From: Linnemannia elongata
Lineage: Eukaryota > Mortierellomycota > Mortierellomycetes > Mortierellales > Mortierellaceae
Assembly (NCBI GenBank): GCA_036320915.1
Contig: JAXBDG010000001.1
Span: forward strand, 2,170,001-2,234,000
Reading direction: 5' to 3'
DNA length: 64,000 bases
The notes under the pieces were generated by a model. That model was given only the letters and a program-made list of their open reading frames with translations, searched no databases and was not told the DNA's origin. The stretch's first letter is position 1. Each line of letters opens with the position of its first letter. This document shows, in pieces, positions 11,301 through 24,226 of this stretch. The position numbers were made by a program, and so were the translations under genes.

Positions 11301-14300
11301 TTGTTTCTGTTAGTTAGCTCTCAGCAGCAATGGATAATAAGAATACTTTGGATATAATGTGACGACGGCTTACTTACCAGGCATTTGGTTCCTGTCAACG
11401 GCGGTGTGGTCGATGCCCATCTCTACCAGTTCCTTTGCCAGACGAACCATGTTGTATTGAACAGCAATATGCAGCAAACTATGTCCCGTCTCGGTCTATT
11501 ACATATGGAGCGCAAACAAGAAACAAAAAAAGCTTAGTTAGATCAAAGCCATTTGACTGTACACGGTCGTGAAAAAGTGTCGAAAGAAGATGAGGATTAC
11601 CGTGAAGGCGGGCAAGGTACGTCCTGGTGCCAGAACTTGAATAACCCGCAAAAAGTCTAGCACCAGATCTTCCTTGGCCGTCCAAGAAATCCCGAGATCA
11701 AGACTGCTCCCTGTCGACCCGGTCCATTGGTCAACGCCCCATCCTTGAAGCGGATCTAATCCTGCTCCCGACCGATGTGCTCTGAGAATAAACGCCAACT
11801 ATTTTATGGTAAGAGGTAGAAGTAGAATGTGAGTTGTCAGGGAAAATGACAGCGCATGGAGATACAGACGAAAATAAAGAGGAGCTTACACTGTCGTCGA
11901 GTGGATACTCGTTTGCCATGGCATAGGAGAGTGAAGTTGCAGCCAGGTTGTAAAGGTCATAGTCTGGCGGAACAGTGTACATAAACTCGACACTGTCTGC
12001 CTCTGGGCTCAGTAGCTCAGCCTCCGAGGCAATCTGGACATTGACGATACCTGGCTTGAGGCCTTCAGCCGGGGGAGTGGTACATTCCATCACGTCGTGG
12101 TGCGACACAATGACTAGCTCAGCCTGAGCTTTTCCAAAGTATACGACTGGGTTCCGCAACATGTCAAAGTTGGCTCCGTGGATCGTGACACGAGTGCCAC
12201 CAAGGCATGACCCTTCGCTTGGTGTCAGGGGGTAGATTTTGCGAAAGACTGGTGGCTTTGCGGCTAACGTCGAAGAAGCGGACGCTGAAGAGGTGGATCC
12301 ACCGTTTCGGGCACTCAGGTTCGACTCCACTGCCAAAGAGTTGATAATTCGTTCGTCCACTGATCGAGGCGATGCCACAGAGCTAGAGTTAACTGACCGC
12401 TGACGAGCTCGGACCTTTGGACCGGGGCTCTCGCTTCCATAGCTTAAGGAGGGACTCTGGACGGGACGTTCCTGACCTGTTGGCGATCGCGACCCGAGAG
12501 AGGCAGGTGCATCAATATCGGTCAGACCATCTTCCTCCTCGACTTCAACCTCCGTGGCCCCAGCCTTCGATCGAGCCTCACAACAGATACGGAGTTTGAC
12601 GGAACTGCCCATATCCACAATCGACGATAATGTTTGCATCCTGACAACAAAGCCCTCCTGTTCGTTGTGGTGATCGCTATAACAGTTGAGCTTGATGCAA
12701 ACGATAGCATGGCCCTTTCGAATGTCGATGACTGGCTCTCCTGTGTGCGTCACCTTGAAGTTCTTGACAAGCACTTGCATAATCTATCAAGTAAAAGGTA
12801 AAGACATGATGTTATTAATGGGTTTGTTGCATTCAGAGCAAACTATGTTTACTGTCACCAAGCAGGAGAAGTATCCATACCTTGCGCTCACCATCCTATA
12901 TAGACAGTTGGAAAAGGGAAATGAAATGAAAAATGCAGTGTTAGTTTCTTACAAATAATAGCTCTTTTCCTTGAGGCAACGGCGCATTTTAACATCACGT
13001 ACCATTCGCATGACGCAGGCGGGGCAAGATTCCTCGATGAGTCTGTTTTTGTTGTTCGGCGAGATCAAAGAAATGTCAACGTCCAATATTCGTGCAGACC
13101 TCATTTCTATGCCACACGGAAAAATCAAAAGGTCAGTCATCCATTCTGTTTGATCTCCCTTAAGCGTTCCTTCCCAAAGGCTTGTAATAGGGTTATACCT
13201 TCAGCGGTCAGCTTTTTCTTGGGGAGGGCATTGTCGCGGAAGCGATGAGGGGAGAAGCGCAGATAGTCCCAATTCCTCACCACGTCTTGTTGATGATCGA
13301 GAATACTGGTCTTGAGATATATGATGGGCTCGATGCGAAGGGCATTTCCTTGCTTAACGGCGACATAGTGGCGGGACTTTTTGCGGAATGTATACGCCTT
13401 GACATCAAAGGCAGGCAGCTTAAAATTACCGCCCACAGACCCTGCTGTGGCTAAGCCTAGAAGGGGAGTGGGGCTGGAGAGGCGGAAAGTCAAGGGTAAA
13501 AAGAAAAAGAAGAGGAGGTGGCGAAATGCAATGTGTGAGTGCGTGTTTGTGTATGACCTTTTTAAGCTTGAAATGCAACAAAATAAAAAGGGAGTGGCAG
13601 TGAAGGGGAAGGGCTCGTTGACAGAGGAGGCGTAGAAAGACAGTTCATGGCCATTACCTTAGTGCTGGCGACGACCCATAGTTAAATTGAGAGCCATCTG
13701 GGAAAGGGATCCCCATCTGGTAGAGTGGGTTGTGTTGAGAGCGACTGTAAAAATTGGCAGATGGAGCCAACCCTGAATGATCCGTATTGGTAGTTGCGCC
13801 TTGGGTCATCAGGTCAGGACCTTGGGAGTACTGTTGCTGCTGCTGTTGTTGCTAAAAGTAAAGGTAGAGACAAATGGTGCAAGTCGGGATGAGTAATTGA
13901 GTTCATGTGGTGGACCGTGAGTAGTAACACAGGGTAATAAAGGTATCCTTGTACTGTTGCTCTCTTGAAAGGTGCGAATTGATATGCTTGGATAATCAAA
14001 GGACGCTATACACACTGGTTTTGCTCTCTCTCTCTCTCTCTCACTGGTCGCATAAAAATTAGGGATAAAGGGGAGGGAGTCAGGTACAAATCCAGGAGAC
14101 CAAAACTCCAAAACACCAAGGAATTGCTCGTCCAATCGTGTACGAGGTTTACAATACAGAAAAAAAAGGAATTCTTGTCTGGTACACCACCCAAGAAAGT
14201 GGTTGCAATTACAAAAGGAAGAAGGGCAAGGAGGGAGAAAGAGAGGGGGGAAGAGAAAGAAGGGAGGATGAGGAGGATCTTCCGTAGGGGGCTCACACAG

Positions 14301-15121
14301 GTCCACCAGGTACCAATCGGCACTATCCTGAAATTCTGCATTGGCTTTTTGGCCAAGAAGGCAAGTAGAACAAAGAGTGCGCAAAAAAACGAGGACCATC
14401 GACCATGACCGAGTATTGTTCTTACCTCGTAGCTTTGAACGTAGCCTGGTATATGAGAAGGCGGCCATGATGGAACCACGAGAGAGTTTGAGCGGGGAGG
14501 TAGCGATGCTTGATGGATCGGCATCGATCTCGAAGTACCGTCTATCGAGATGCCACTTGACCCTGACAAAGGGTGCAGGTCAGAGTCCATGGTCAAGTTT
14601 GAAGAGAAGAGCTGGTTGGGACCCATTCCGGGTGAACTTGATTGCGCTGAAGAGATATAGTTTGATGTTTGAACTCCTGTAGAAGACTGTCCGAGATGGA
14701 TATTAGGAAGGGTAGGGATGTGTGAATGCGCAATGGAAGACATAGAGCTGGAAGTCGTTGCCATGGGATTATAGCGGGCTCCGTAATGGGACGCTGGTCT
14801 CTGCTTGGGCGCTGCTGCTCGCTGCACGCGTTGTTGTTGTTGGCCGGCATGATCTTGTGGTAGACGGGCTTGAAGACCAATAGGGGGGCTAATTAATGTT
14901 TGAGATGTGTTGTACTGTTGTTGTTCATGTTGTACTTGTTGGAGCGGTTGCTGTGGGTGTTGCTGCTGCAGTGGACGCTGTTGTGGGGTATGAACAGGAA
15001 TCATAGGCAAGTGTGAGGCTAATGAGGAGAGCTCGGAAGGATGTTGGTAGGGATGCTGGGACTGAGAAATGGTGTCGGCTGAAGTGGCTGTGTGGAATGG
15101 GTGATTCTGCTGCTGGGGCAT
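8345..15121 (-). CDS. Mga2/Spt23-like IPT-ankyrin protein with long LRR-like C-terminal region
   Basis: Nine exons, complement of 8345-11280, 11378-11495, 11601-11798, 11890-12783, 12881-12895, 13003-13106, 13199-13473, 13658-13851 and 14426-15121, join in phase to 1,809 residues. Order: Gln-rich N-terminus (1-300); a conserved block before the IPT domain (about 300-490); a Ser-rich linker; an IPT/TIG fold (about 605-700, GGTRVTIHGANF); ankyrin-like helices (about 785-840, GHSLLHIAVQYNMVRLAKEL); then ~970 residues with LRR/RNI-like units (LETLDITDCDIG, LVELDLTDSRIT) and a charged C-terminal coiled coil. IPT plus ankyrin resembles yeast Mga2/Spt23, membrane-tethered activators of fatty-acid desaturase genes. 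Unlike those, no C-terminal membrane anchor is visible. One exon is only 15 nt. Start chosen at MPQQQ; an in-frame ATG 24 codons upstream (15193) has a hydrophobic, unlikely lead. The splice that joins the ankyrin and LRR parts is in phase, but a split into two genes cannot be excluded. Confidence 0.8.
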
Positions 15122-16632
15122 GATGCAAAAAAAGAGAAGGTAGAAGTATGACTGGAGTGAATGACAAAAGGAATGAGTGGACAATGAGAACAAGAAAAAA
15201 GAAAATAAAGAAAGGGAGTGAAATATGAAGGGTGAAGATATACAAAAATGCGAGAGCGAATGAAAAGACTGAGAGAGAGAGAGAGATTGAGTGATAGAGA
15301 GATTGAGAGAGGGAGAGTGAGGGGGAGAGGGATATAAGAATGAGAGAAAGAGAGACAGATAGAGGAAGGTTTGCGAACGGGTGTTAGTAAGTCGCGAACC
15401 TGAATTGAAGTATAGTTACTTTTTCTTTCCGCGGTGGTTCTAAGTCCTTGGATCGCTTGTTGAATGCCCTTCAGGAACAAGAGACACATTGTTTCTCAAT
15501 TGATCGCGCTCAAATGAAACTAAACCGTGATCCAGCCCCAAAGGAATAACTAACTACAGACCCACGATCCCTAGATCATTCCTTTAGCCTGGAACTGTAA
15601 CTTGTGTGGCGGTGCAACTGTTTTTTAGGAACCACAGTGTAAATGACAACCATCATGGAACCATGGGAGGTCTATTGACGAGTTTCTTGTTCGCAAGGTT
15701 TCCTTCGATGCTTCTTCTTCATCCACTGAGCCTCAATAATACCAGATGGGAAACAGACGAAACTTTCGGGCTAAGGCTTCGTCAAAAGAACATGGGACTG
15801 GTGTCAAAAGCATCGTTTTATTGCATATTTCAGTGAGTTGCATGGCCTTGTTCTAAATATCAACATGCACTGCCTCGTCTCTTTTAAGCAAGTCTTTTGC
15901 CCCTGCTTGAACGGGTTGCTTTGATGACAACAACAGCAAAAAAAAAAAAAATTATCGGATTGTTGACCGACAAAGTCCTTGTCGATGGATGTTACATTCA
16001 ATTAGGGCTGGGTCGATCTGAGTCTGAGGTCAGGAACACTGTAACACAAAACCAGACATTCAAAAGAATTCCCATTCTTGGGACAACGTTCCTTGTTGTG
16101 CGCTTTTTTTTGAAGAATCTCCATGCCCCTCAACGCCCCACAGGTCCAAGGTCCTAGAAAGAATATTGGAATGCCCCCCAGCCCATCTGAAAAGTCAAAT
16201 ATACAAGAACCGAATCAGAGGTGGTTGCATCCGAACCATAAATCGCGTATTGGGGTCATGGGTCGAACCCTACTTTGATCTCCTCTCCTCCCCTCCGACC
16301 AGGATCATGGCATGGTAAGTCATTGGAAATGGACGCCACCAAAATGCTGTTAGTGAAGGCCCTTAATAGAAACTGCCTCGAAAACCCCAGCAGCAGTTAC
16401 TCATCTAACTCGCCCGCAATTGAGATCAAGAGGGGGATAGAGGGACGAAGCAAGGGAAAAGCAATAATATGTGGTTACGAAATAAAATCCTTCTTCCACT
16501 TCTTATTTCTTCTTCTCCTCACATTCCGCACCAGGAATCCCTTCAGCGGCAACTCGTGTCCGTCGTTCCCGCCATTCGCACTTCTACAATACTTCTGCAG
16601 ACTCGGGACTCATCATCAAGCTTTCTCTGGTC
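15122..16632. other. Divergent intergenic region (Mga2-like / octanoyltransferase)
   Basis: Next to the minus-strand gene the plus strand is GA-rich (15260-15365), i.e. a CT-rich leader for that gene. The remainder towards the plus-strand gene shows no coding signal I can support. Confidence 0.6.
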
Positions 16633-17964
16633 ATGACCAACGCTGCCTTTGCCCGCCACACTCTTTGGCAATGCTGTCAACTCCGAGCAGTCCAACTCCA
16701 GGGGCACTCACGACCAACAGAACGTTCATTCTGGTCATTGGTACGACGTTCTACTGCTTCATTACCCTGTCGATCATTTGGAACATCAAGACCAACAGCC
16801 CACAACATTACCAGCATCACATCGGAAACAGCCAACGTCGAGGCAACTGGGACTACCTGCCCCACTACAATTGCTCGCCCCCGGCTCTCGCCGCTGCCCT
16901 TCATCTATCTCCGGAATCTTCCATATGAGCGTTCCTCTGCGCTTCAACAGCTCTTGGTTGATCGGCAACTTCGCCTTCGAAAGGAGCGGGAAGACTTCCG
17001 AGCGCAGGCAGCGGCAGGAGAGGTTTTTAATGGACTAACTCTGGGCTTAGCAGGGGACGTTACCAACATTCCCAAGGAGGATGGGGGCGAGGATCTTATT
17101 CTCTTAGTCGAGCACACGCCGACATACACCAATGGACGTCGAAACAGAGGAGCACAAGGAATCAGCGATCAAGAGGTTGCACGGTTACAAAGCCTGGGTG
17201 CTGTCTATGTAGAGTCCCTTCGCGGAGGCGAGATCACATTTCACGGACCTGGACAATTAGTGGCGTATCCTATATTGGATCTCAAACCCATCATGGTAAA
17301 TACTATCTCAAATAATTGTTGGCACTTTCCTTCACTCTGGACAGACCTTGCAAAAAACTCACATATAAACCATCTTTTCATTTGAACATGTTAGTTGAGT
17401 GTCCGGTGCTATGTGTCGTACCTGGAAAAGTCCATCATTGCGACCTGCGCTGAGTTTGGTGTTAAAGCGATTACGACAGAAAACACTGGAGTCTGGATCA
17501 GCGATCAAAAGAAGATTGCCGCTATCGGTAAGGAAGCCCTTTTCCTTACACTTCATGCTAGATTTTAGTGCGTTCGCCAGTCTGAGGCGCACTCTCATCC
17601 TTTCGCCACACATACGTACTCCCCTTTTTGGCTAATTCGTCTTTGTTGGCTCGTCCCAAAAACTGTTATAGGTGTGCATGTGCAACGATACATCACATCT
17701 CATGGACTTGCACTCAACTGTAACACGGAGCTGGAATTCTTCAATCAGATTGTTGCTTGTGGATTGACAGGCAAGGAAACAACCTCGTTGTCCAAGGAAC
17801 TCGGCGACCCCTCGGTCGATGTTCGGGCTGTTATTCCGAAATTCTTAAAAGGCTTTGGAGCGACGTTTAATCGCGAACTTGTCGCACTCTCAGAAACACG
17901 ACCCGAACTGGAAAAGGCTATCCAAGACTATATTCAAACGGGCAATCCTGAAAAACTGAGGTAG
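16633..17964 (+). CDS. LIP2: Lipoyl(octanoyl)transferase, mitochondrial (LipB/Lip2)
   Basis: Exons 16633-17295, 17395-17527 and 17672-17964 join in phase to 362 residues. The enzyme moves octanoate from acyl carrier protein to lipoate-dependent proteins such as glycine cleavage H protein and 2-oxoacid dehydrogenase E2, in the mitochondrial matrix. The first ~60 residues are rich in Arg, Ser and Thr and poor in acidic residues, like a mitochondrial presequence. The signature RGGEITFHGPGQL lies at about 197-209. The catalytic Lys is in QKKIAAIG (about 260-261), followed by the conserved ITSHGLALN, and the catalytic Cys is in VACGL (Cys295). All LipB hallmarks are present, so it should be active. 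It converges on the velvet gene, with 321 bp between the two stops. Confidence 0.95.
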
Positions 17965-18285
17965 TTAATATTAGACTCTTAATAGAGCTTGACAACCAAA
18001 CATACGCACACATGCAGCGAGCCAGGAAAAGACGCTTTGTTCGAAACATACTTCAGCCTGCACTGGACTATGTGAAATTATATGCTGGTTGTTTATTAGG
18101 TCCACAGATCGTAAATAGTGATATGTCGTCCGCGGAATGCAAAGAGAGTATCCATTAGGCGCTAGGTGTTGCGTTTTCTTGTCACATCATGCTGTTTTTT
18201 CGAGCCTTGTTGAGCTTCTTTTCGTCTTTACGAGCCGGGATCTTGATGCTGTTCCTGTTGAGATGGATCGCAATGTCGTTGTTGT
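17965..18285. other. Convergent 3' intergenic region
   Basis: Short AT-rich spacer between the stops of the octanoyltransferase (+) and velvet (-) genes. Nothing else seen. Confidence 0.6.
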
Positions 18286-20116
18286 CTATTGTGAGCGAGT
18301 AGCGACACGGTTCAATGGATCATAGAAGAAAAGATACGAGTATGATGTCAGTCTGAGAGATGCGAGCTCTGGTGTAAGGAGAAGCAGTACTCGCAGAAAA
18401 CAATAAGATGGCATTACCACAGGTGCCTTCAAACCTCTTGGGTGTTTGAACGTGGATTGTATTCGAGAATACTTCGCAAATCGTCGTCGACTTTCCTCCT
18501 CTATTCGCAATTGTGCATCAAAAAAGGTGGTGTTAAGACACGGTGTAGCAGTAAAAAAAAACCAGAGGTACACACGTTTTCAAAGATGAGAGAACACTAC
18601 TTACTCGGGAATCCTCTGGAGATCCGAAAGACAAAAGCGAATCTTGAAAAAGCCTTCGGTTCGGATGGAGAGTATGCTGAAGGCAAACCAGATATGAGTC
18701 GTGTCTTCGTTTAGTCCAGGGGCAATTTGACCACAGACAGCAATCTGTCCTACTAGATTACGAGTCGACAGCTCCGTCCTTCCTGTCTCGCTTGCTTTCC
18801 GCTCCAACTCTTTCAGTTCGTGGAGATCGTTGTCGACGTATCTGGCATCGTCACTGTGATAGGCTGCTGCATCATCGTCCATATCAATGTCTCCGTTTTG
18901 CTCTTCCTCATCAATGTCAGCGTCCTTGTCATTGTAGTGAGAAAGCCCCATTCCTTTGTCGTCCTCCACCTGTTGTGCGTAAGGCTTGTTGCCTCTAGCA
19001 CGCGATACTTTGGAGGGCGTCCTGATCGCCCGGGGTAAGGATTTTGGCGGTGAGGTGGATGATGTTGAAGAAACTGATGTCGGAGTGGAAGGGCCGCTAC
19101 TATCGACGACGGTGTTGGGGTCTCGTTGAGTTGCTTCGCTCAGTGTGGTGATCGACACTGGTGCGGCTGTGGTTGTTGTTGTTATTATGCACCCTGCTGC
19201 TCCTGGTCCCGCTCCATCTCCTCCTTCATTTGTTCCTGCTGCGCGTGCAGTTGATTGTTGCTGTATGTCCAGATGATCTATAACTGGCAGGGAAGAGGAT
19301 AAGTTATCTAACTTCACTGATGGACATGCAAACAAGGCGACAAGCAGGCGCAAGGGTGAACGATGAATGGATGTGGTTTATGCATAAGGTGCGTGGTTGG
19401 TGGGCCTATACCTTGTTGTGACTCCTGTGATTGGGCCGCATGCTGCTGCTGCGTGTACGCTGCCGTCCTTGAGGAAGGTATGGAAGACACAAGCACAAGA
19501 TTTCGGTCTGTAACCTCATCCTCCAGCCAGAGGTCCGCCGTCACTACGAACGACTGCTTGCCTAAGTGACTAGAAGGCGCCCAAGGCACAAAAAAAACCA
19601 TCCAAAATAAAGGGACAATACGTGTAAGGGTGAGTAGAAGTAAACAAACAAACAAACAAAAAAAAAGGGGGATTACGCTTGGTGCTTAGTGTGAGCTAGT
19701 TTGTTGATTGAGCATGACCTGTATCGTGTTTGTTTCCTCCCCTTCCCTCTCCTCTCTGTACCCCCTTCCTTTTCAATGCTGCTGCCCGTAGTAGATCTGC
19801 ACTTGATCCTTGCCGGAAATCGTTTCGTCGTTCCCTTTTTCTGCGATTACGCGCATCCAAACTCAAGGGGCGCTGACAACCATGACACAATACGAAATGG
19901 GCAATGGGAAGATAGTCCTTCGCCGCGGAAGATTTCGCGACAGGAACAAACGATTTATGAAAAAGAGTGCTGGGAGGTTGTCTGGTCCTCTCAGAAGAAC
20001 TCTGGGCAAGTAGAGCAGGGTTCTGGTAGGGCGACTCTACCTGTGGCCCAAAAGTGGAGCAGAACAAATCCTTCCGCTCTGTCTTGCGCTGGAGGTTGGA
20101 TACACTCCGCGGAACC

Positions 20117-20150
<34 letters not shown>

Positions 20151-21311
20151 AATGCCTTACGCCGTGGGACCCGCGCTAGATAACCTTTTGTACGACTCAC
20201 GTCCTCCAATCCTGATGGCGTCTTTCGGGACTCTGCATTGAAGAGAGACCTCTGACCAGGTGAACTCCAGCGTTCGTATAGTTTGAGAGCACATAGACAA
20301 CTGTCCCAAATGAAGCAAGTGGTGAAAATCCAGGAGACAAAACCATGTCCACCCCAGAATCTGCAATAGTGCCGCCTCTTTCTCTCCTTCAATGAAGACC
20401 AACAACTGAAGAAGGAATGCTCGCCGAAAAGCAAAAAAAAGGGAAGGATATGCATCTCGTAGTCAGTCGCCCAGTCAATGATAATCTGTGAGTTCGGCCC
20501 ACACGCGCACTCCCCGGCCACCTCCTTGCAATCTCTTCTTCACTACCCTCTACTACTCTCGCTTCGCTTGTTATGACCACATTTTCATCATTGCAGATCC
20601 CTTGCATGAACACATTTCACAGTATCAACAAGCATATTCTGCTATTTTTTTTTTTCCTTTTGAAGGCGGCGGTATACCTTGCTGGAACAATCCGTCCATC
20701 TGGCAGTCTGGCAATCAATTTCAAGACTGGCGCTGGTGTAATGTTCCGACGATCCTAACATAACAAACAAAACAAAAGAAAAGATGAAAAAAAAAAAAAT
20801 GAGTGGTGGTTGGTTGTACACGCCATGTGTTGCAAGTACCCATTGTGTATGCAACACTGAGAGCACTTTCCTATCTTTTGTCAAATGAAGCCAATGAATA
20901 GCATGAAGTGGTTTTCTTACCTTGTTTCCGAAACCGCACATTCTTGCGCGCAATGGTTGCTGCACAATCTCAAGTGAGTAGACCCTAGAGTGAAGTGAAA
21001 ATAAAAATAAAGGAAGACCCGGGACAATCAACAGAGAGGGTTAATTTCTTGGTTGACCCAAAGAACATAAACCGGGAAAATATGAGCAAAAGAGGCTAAA
21101 AGAGGGGTGTGCGAAAAGAAAGAAAGGGCGATAACAGGAATTGCATGTCCGTTGGTGGAGCAAAAACTGGTTTTGCCATCCCACTTCTTCCACCAGTCGC
21201 TTATATTAAAGAAAAGAAAATATGCACCTACAGTTCATCGGGGTCGATATCGAGATCGTCGTCGTCGCGCAAGGTCGGGTGTTGAGGAAACATTGGCTCA
21301 GATTTCCCCAT
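18286..21311 (-). CDS. Velvet-domain regulator, VelB-like with internal insert
   Basis: Exons, complement of 18286-18368, 18418-18500, 18605-19283, 19412-19569, 20678-20754, 20921-20984 and 21232-21311, join in phase to 407 residues. Velvet proteins are fungal DNA-binding regulators of development and secondary metabolism that act as homo- or heterodimers. Visible velvet motifs in order: YSLEIVQQPLRARMCGFGNK (about 29-48), DRRNITPAPVLKL (49-61), SFVVTADLWLEDE (about 79-91), WFAFSILSIRTEGFFKIRF (about 325-343), and the edge strand EVFSNTIHVQTPKRFEG. About 190 low-complexity residues (Ser/Thr-rich, then acidic) interrupt the domain between the third and fourth motifs; Aspergillus VelB also carries a disordered insert inside its velvet domain. 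Intron 19570-20677 is 1,108 bp, far longer than its neighbours. The last exon is the least certain. Confidence 0.88.
20118..20148 (+). repeat. Poly(A) tract, 31 nt, inside velvet intron
   Basis: Run of A on the plus strand (T in the sense of the velvet transcript) within the 1.1-kb intron. It may mark inserted DNA, but no element body was recognised. Confidence 0.95.
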
Positions 21312-24226
21312 ATCTTAGAACGATAGAGCTGTCCGGTGAGCTTCCTGGCGAAGGGCAGTGTTTACAAGCAATAACGACGAGATCGATACGCAAGGTGTGG
21401 GATGACGAGTTAGACGAAGGGAACGTGTCACTCTCTAAAAGCTATTAATGCAGGGAGATCCGAAGTGATGGGCTAACAAGTCTGTATCCGGTTGTCCTCA
21501 ATGATGTATGGGCGTGTCTGCGTCCGTGGGTATGTCTGGGTGCGGCTGAGAGATGAAATGGAATGTATTTATGTCTGGGGCAGTGGGTTGCAGTTGTCGT
21601 GGTGTCGAGTCGTGGTGAACGCGAAGGGCGCAATAGGATATGTAATTAATAATTGGTGGAATGGAAAAGAGACGCAGGGACAAAAAAAAAGGCAATGCAG
21701 AAAGTGATGCTCAAATGAATCACTGTTGTAAAAAAAAAAAAAAAAAAAAAAAAAATGGAATGGAATGTGTGAATGAGGTGAATGAAGAATGAAGAAAAGA
21801 AAGTTGAAGAGAATGAGGAATTGGAGTGGGAGAGGACGGGAGCTTTTATAGAGAAGGAAAGGAAGGATGGAAGAGAGTTGGGCCAGGGAGAGTGAGGGTG
21901 GGGGAGGACACTGTTTCGATTCTGGCAGAGAAGGAAAGGAAAGCAAGAAAAAAAAAAAAAGTATGTCTGGTGTAGTGTTGGTGGGAGGATGGGTACGATA
22001 AAGTGTGTCCTGTTTTTGTTTCTGGTGCAGGAAAAATAAGAGAATAAGGAACAATTTTGAGCAAAGGAAAGGAGTAACTGCGTGTTGATAAAAAAAAAAG
22101 AGTACCGTTAGGATTAAGCGGTGCGGAAGTGCAGGTGGGAGAGAATCAAGAGACGACCAAGAGAGGCGAGATGAGGCCTTTCTCCGAGAAAGGGGCGGGA
22201 GGAAAGAGGACAGACCACAGGGTGTGGACAGGCACCTAAACAGTGTGTGCTCATCCAACATTATCATACATTCGGGTTATAGAGACGACGGTGAGATAGA
22301 ATAGTCTAATTGAGGAGACAGAGAGATAGACAGAGTAAATATAGCGACAGAGTGAGCAAGAAGCAAACTCAATGGGGGTCATGGCATGACACGGTGGCAA
22401 TGTAAAGAGGGAGGGAAACAAGGAATACAAAAAAAGTAAATAAAAAAATAAAAATAAAAAGGTTGCTATTGTCATGCTTGGACCAGCAACTCGGAGTCGC
22501 ATGTTCAGTTTCGATTAAAAAAAACGCACGTTGGGAGCATAGTGGTCAATTACTCAATCTGGTCAATTAGATGTGTGTTTAACAGACTGATGTATGAAAA
22601 GGGGTCAATGGACTAGCCACTCGCCATTGGCAAACGAGAGAGGAGAGGAAAGGGGAGGATACACTTACCAGAGTGGGCATGGAGTGTGCGTGTGCGTATA
22701 TGGCATACGAGTAACGAGAGGCTCAATTTTTCTACTCAATTGCTGGGCGTGAAGGATGAAGGCCATCCGTTCATCACGACTCACAAAACGCAGCTCAGGG
22801 GTAAGGTCGTGGTGTTTCTCCAGCGTGTCTCACCTTGCGATCGGAAAAAGACGACTTGGATTCTGACCAATGGGAACCGACGCGCAGCACTCTTAAGGGC
22901 AGAAACGATCAAGTTTCGTCAACATTGAGCAACACAGAAAAAAGAGACCAAGATTCACTGTACACACCACCTTGTCAGGACACACCCATGGACTTGTTGG
23001 AGACAACCAAAAGAACCCCTACGGGCAACTTTAACTGGATGATCCACCATGACCTTGACGCAACGAATAATTGGACCTTTTTGGATCACCGTATTCAAGG
23101 CAGCTGATGCCATGTCTCGCTGCTTTGAAGCCGGTAACCTCATTGGTATCCTAGTGGTCATCCTGATGCACACAGCACAGGTGTGAACTGCGCAGATGCA
23201 CCCAAGGGTTCACGACTATAACATCTTTACCTCCATCTTTTTGCCGACGACTTGAATTGCGCAACACCAAATACACCAATCTTCAGTCTAGTCCTCAATT
23301 GACTCCACCCCTTTATTTTTGCAAAAAACAGACCTTAATCCCCAAGCTGTACACATATGCAAACTGATCAAAGAGATGTCGCTTTTCTTTCCTTGCTTAA
23401 CAAAGCAAAGTGGTTTGACATCGATTGAGCGCCGAGGCCATTTATACTTGACGGTCGTTGACACACGTTGAGAAGCTGGAGGAAAAGACGACAGGCGTCA
23501 TTTTGGCATAGCGATTACTTATTTAAGTAGCGCGATACATCTTCTTTGTAAAGAAGGACAATTGACAATACAACATAAGGGCGCTTGGTTTACTGTTTGA
23601 ATGCATGAGAATTATATTATAAGAGTCGATCACTGAAGCGCTGTGAGGACTCAGTTGTGTCGTCTGATTAGTGCGAAAGATGATACAAAACGTCGATATT
23701 CTCGAGGACATTACTGCGGTGAAGAGCACAGTAGTCTTGCGTTTGAGGAGGAAACCAACTAGAATTGTACATGTAGGAGTTATCAGTACTTAGTATTGAA
23801 GCTTTACTGGAAACTTCACCAACAGAAACTGGACATTGCCAACGACGTGAAAGATGACAGGTGATACTGGGACTTCAACTTACGCGTCTGCACCTACATG
23901 TAGCTGTATTCTGTAGTATTTTAGTTAATCTGTCTCAACACCCAATGCGCTGGAGCTATTACTTTGTATTTCATTTTTCATCTCGTTGAAACATATCTCT
24001 CCTTACTGTGTGAAGCTGTTGGTGAGTGCAGTTGTGAACAATGTGTGCAAAAGTTGTTTTGGGAGCGCTTCGCCCAGGCAATCGGGCAACAATGTTCTTA
24101 AGGGGCGCTCTTCCGAAGACAACTCTAAGTCCACGTGACTCAACGGCCTCTCATTTCTTCGGATCAGTCCAGTTTGTTGGGTTGTGATCATCCTCTGACT
24201 ACAACAACTTCGGCACATTCATCCAC
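21312..24226. other. Long intergenic region, no gene supported
   Basis: About 2.9 kb between the velvet start and the ferredoxin start. The first kilobase on the minus strand is CT-rich with T tracts, which suits a long velvet leader or promoter. Open frames at 22686-23107 and elsewhere are short and without known motifs. Confidence 0.55.
21730..21755 (+). repeat. Poly(A) tract, 26 nt
   Basis: Homopolymer in the upstream region of the velvet gene; T on that gene's sense strand. Confidence 0.9.

Noticed and set aside
19701..20183. 160-codon open frame within the velvet intron
   Set aside because: Ends in poly-Lys from the A tract. No domain recognised; kept only as part of the unusual-intron finding.
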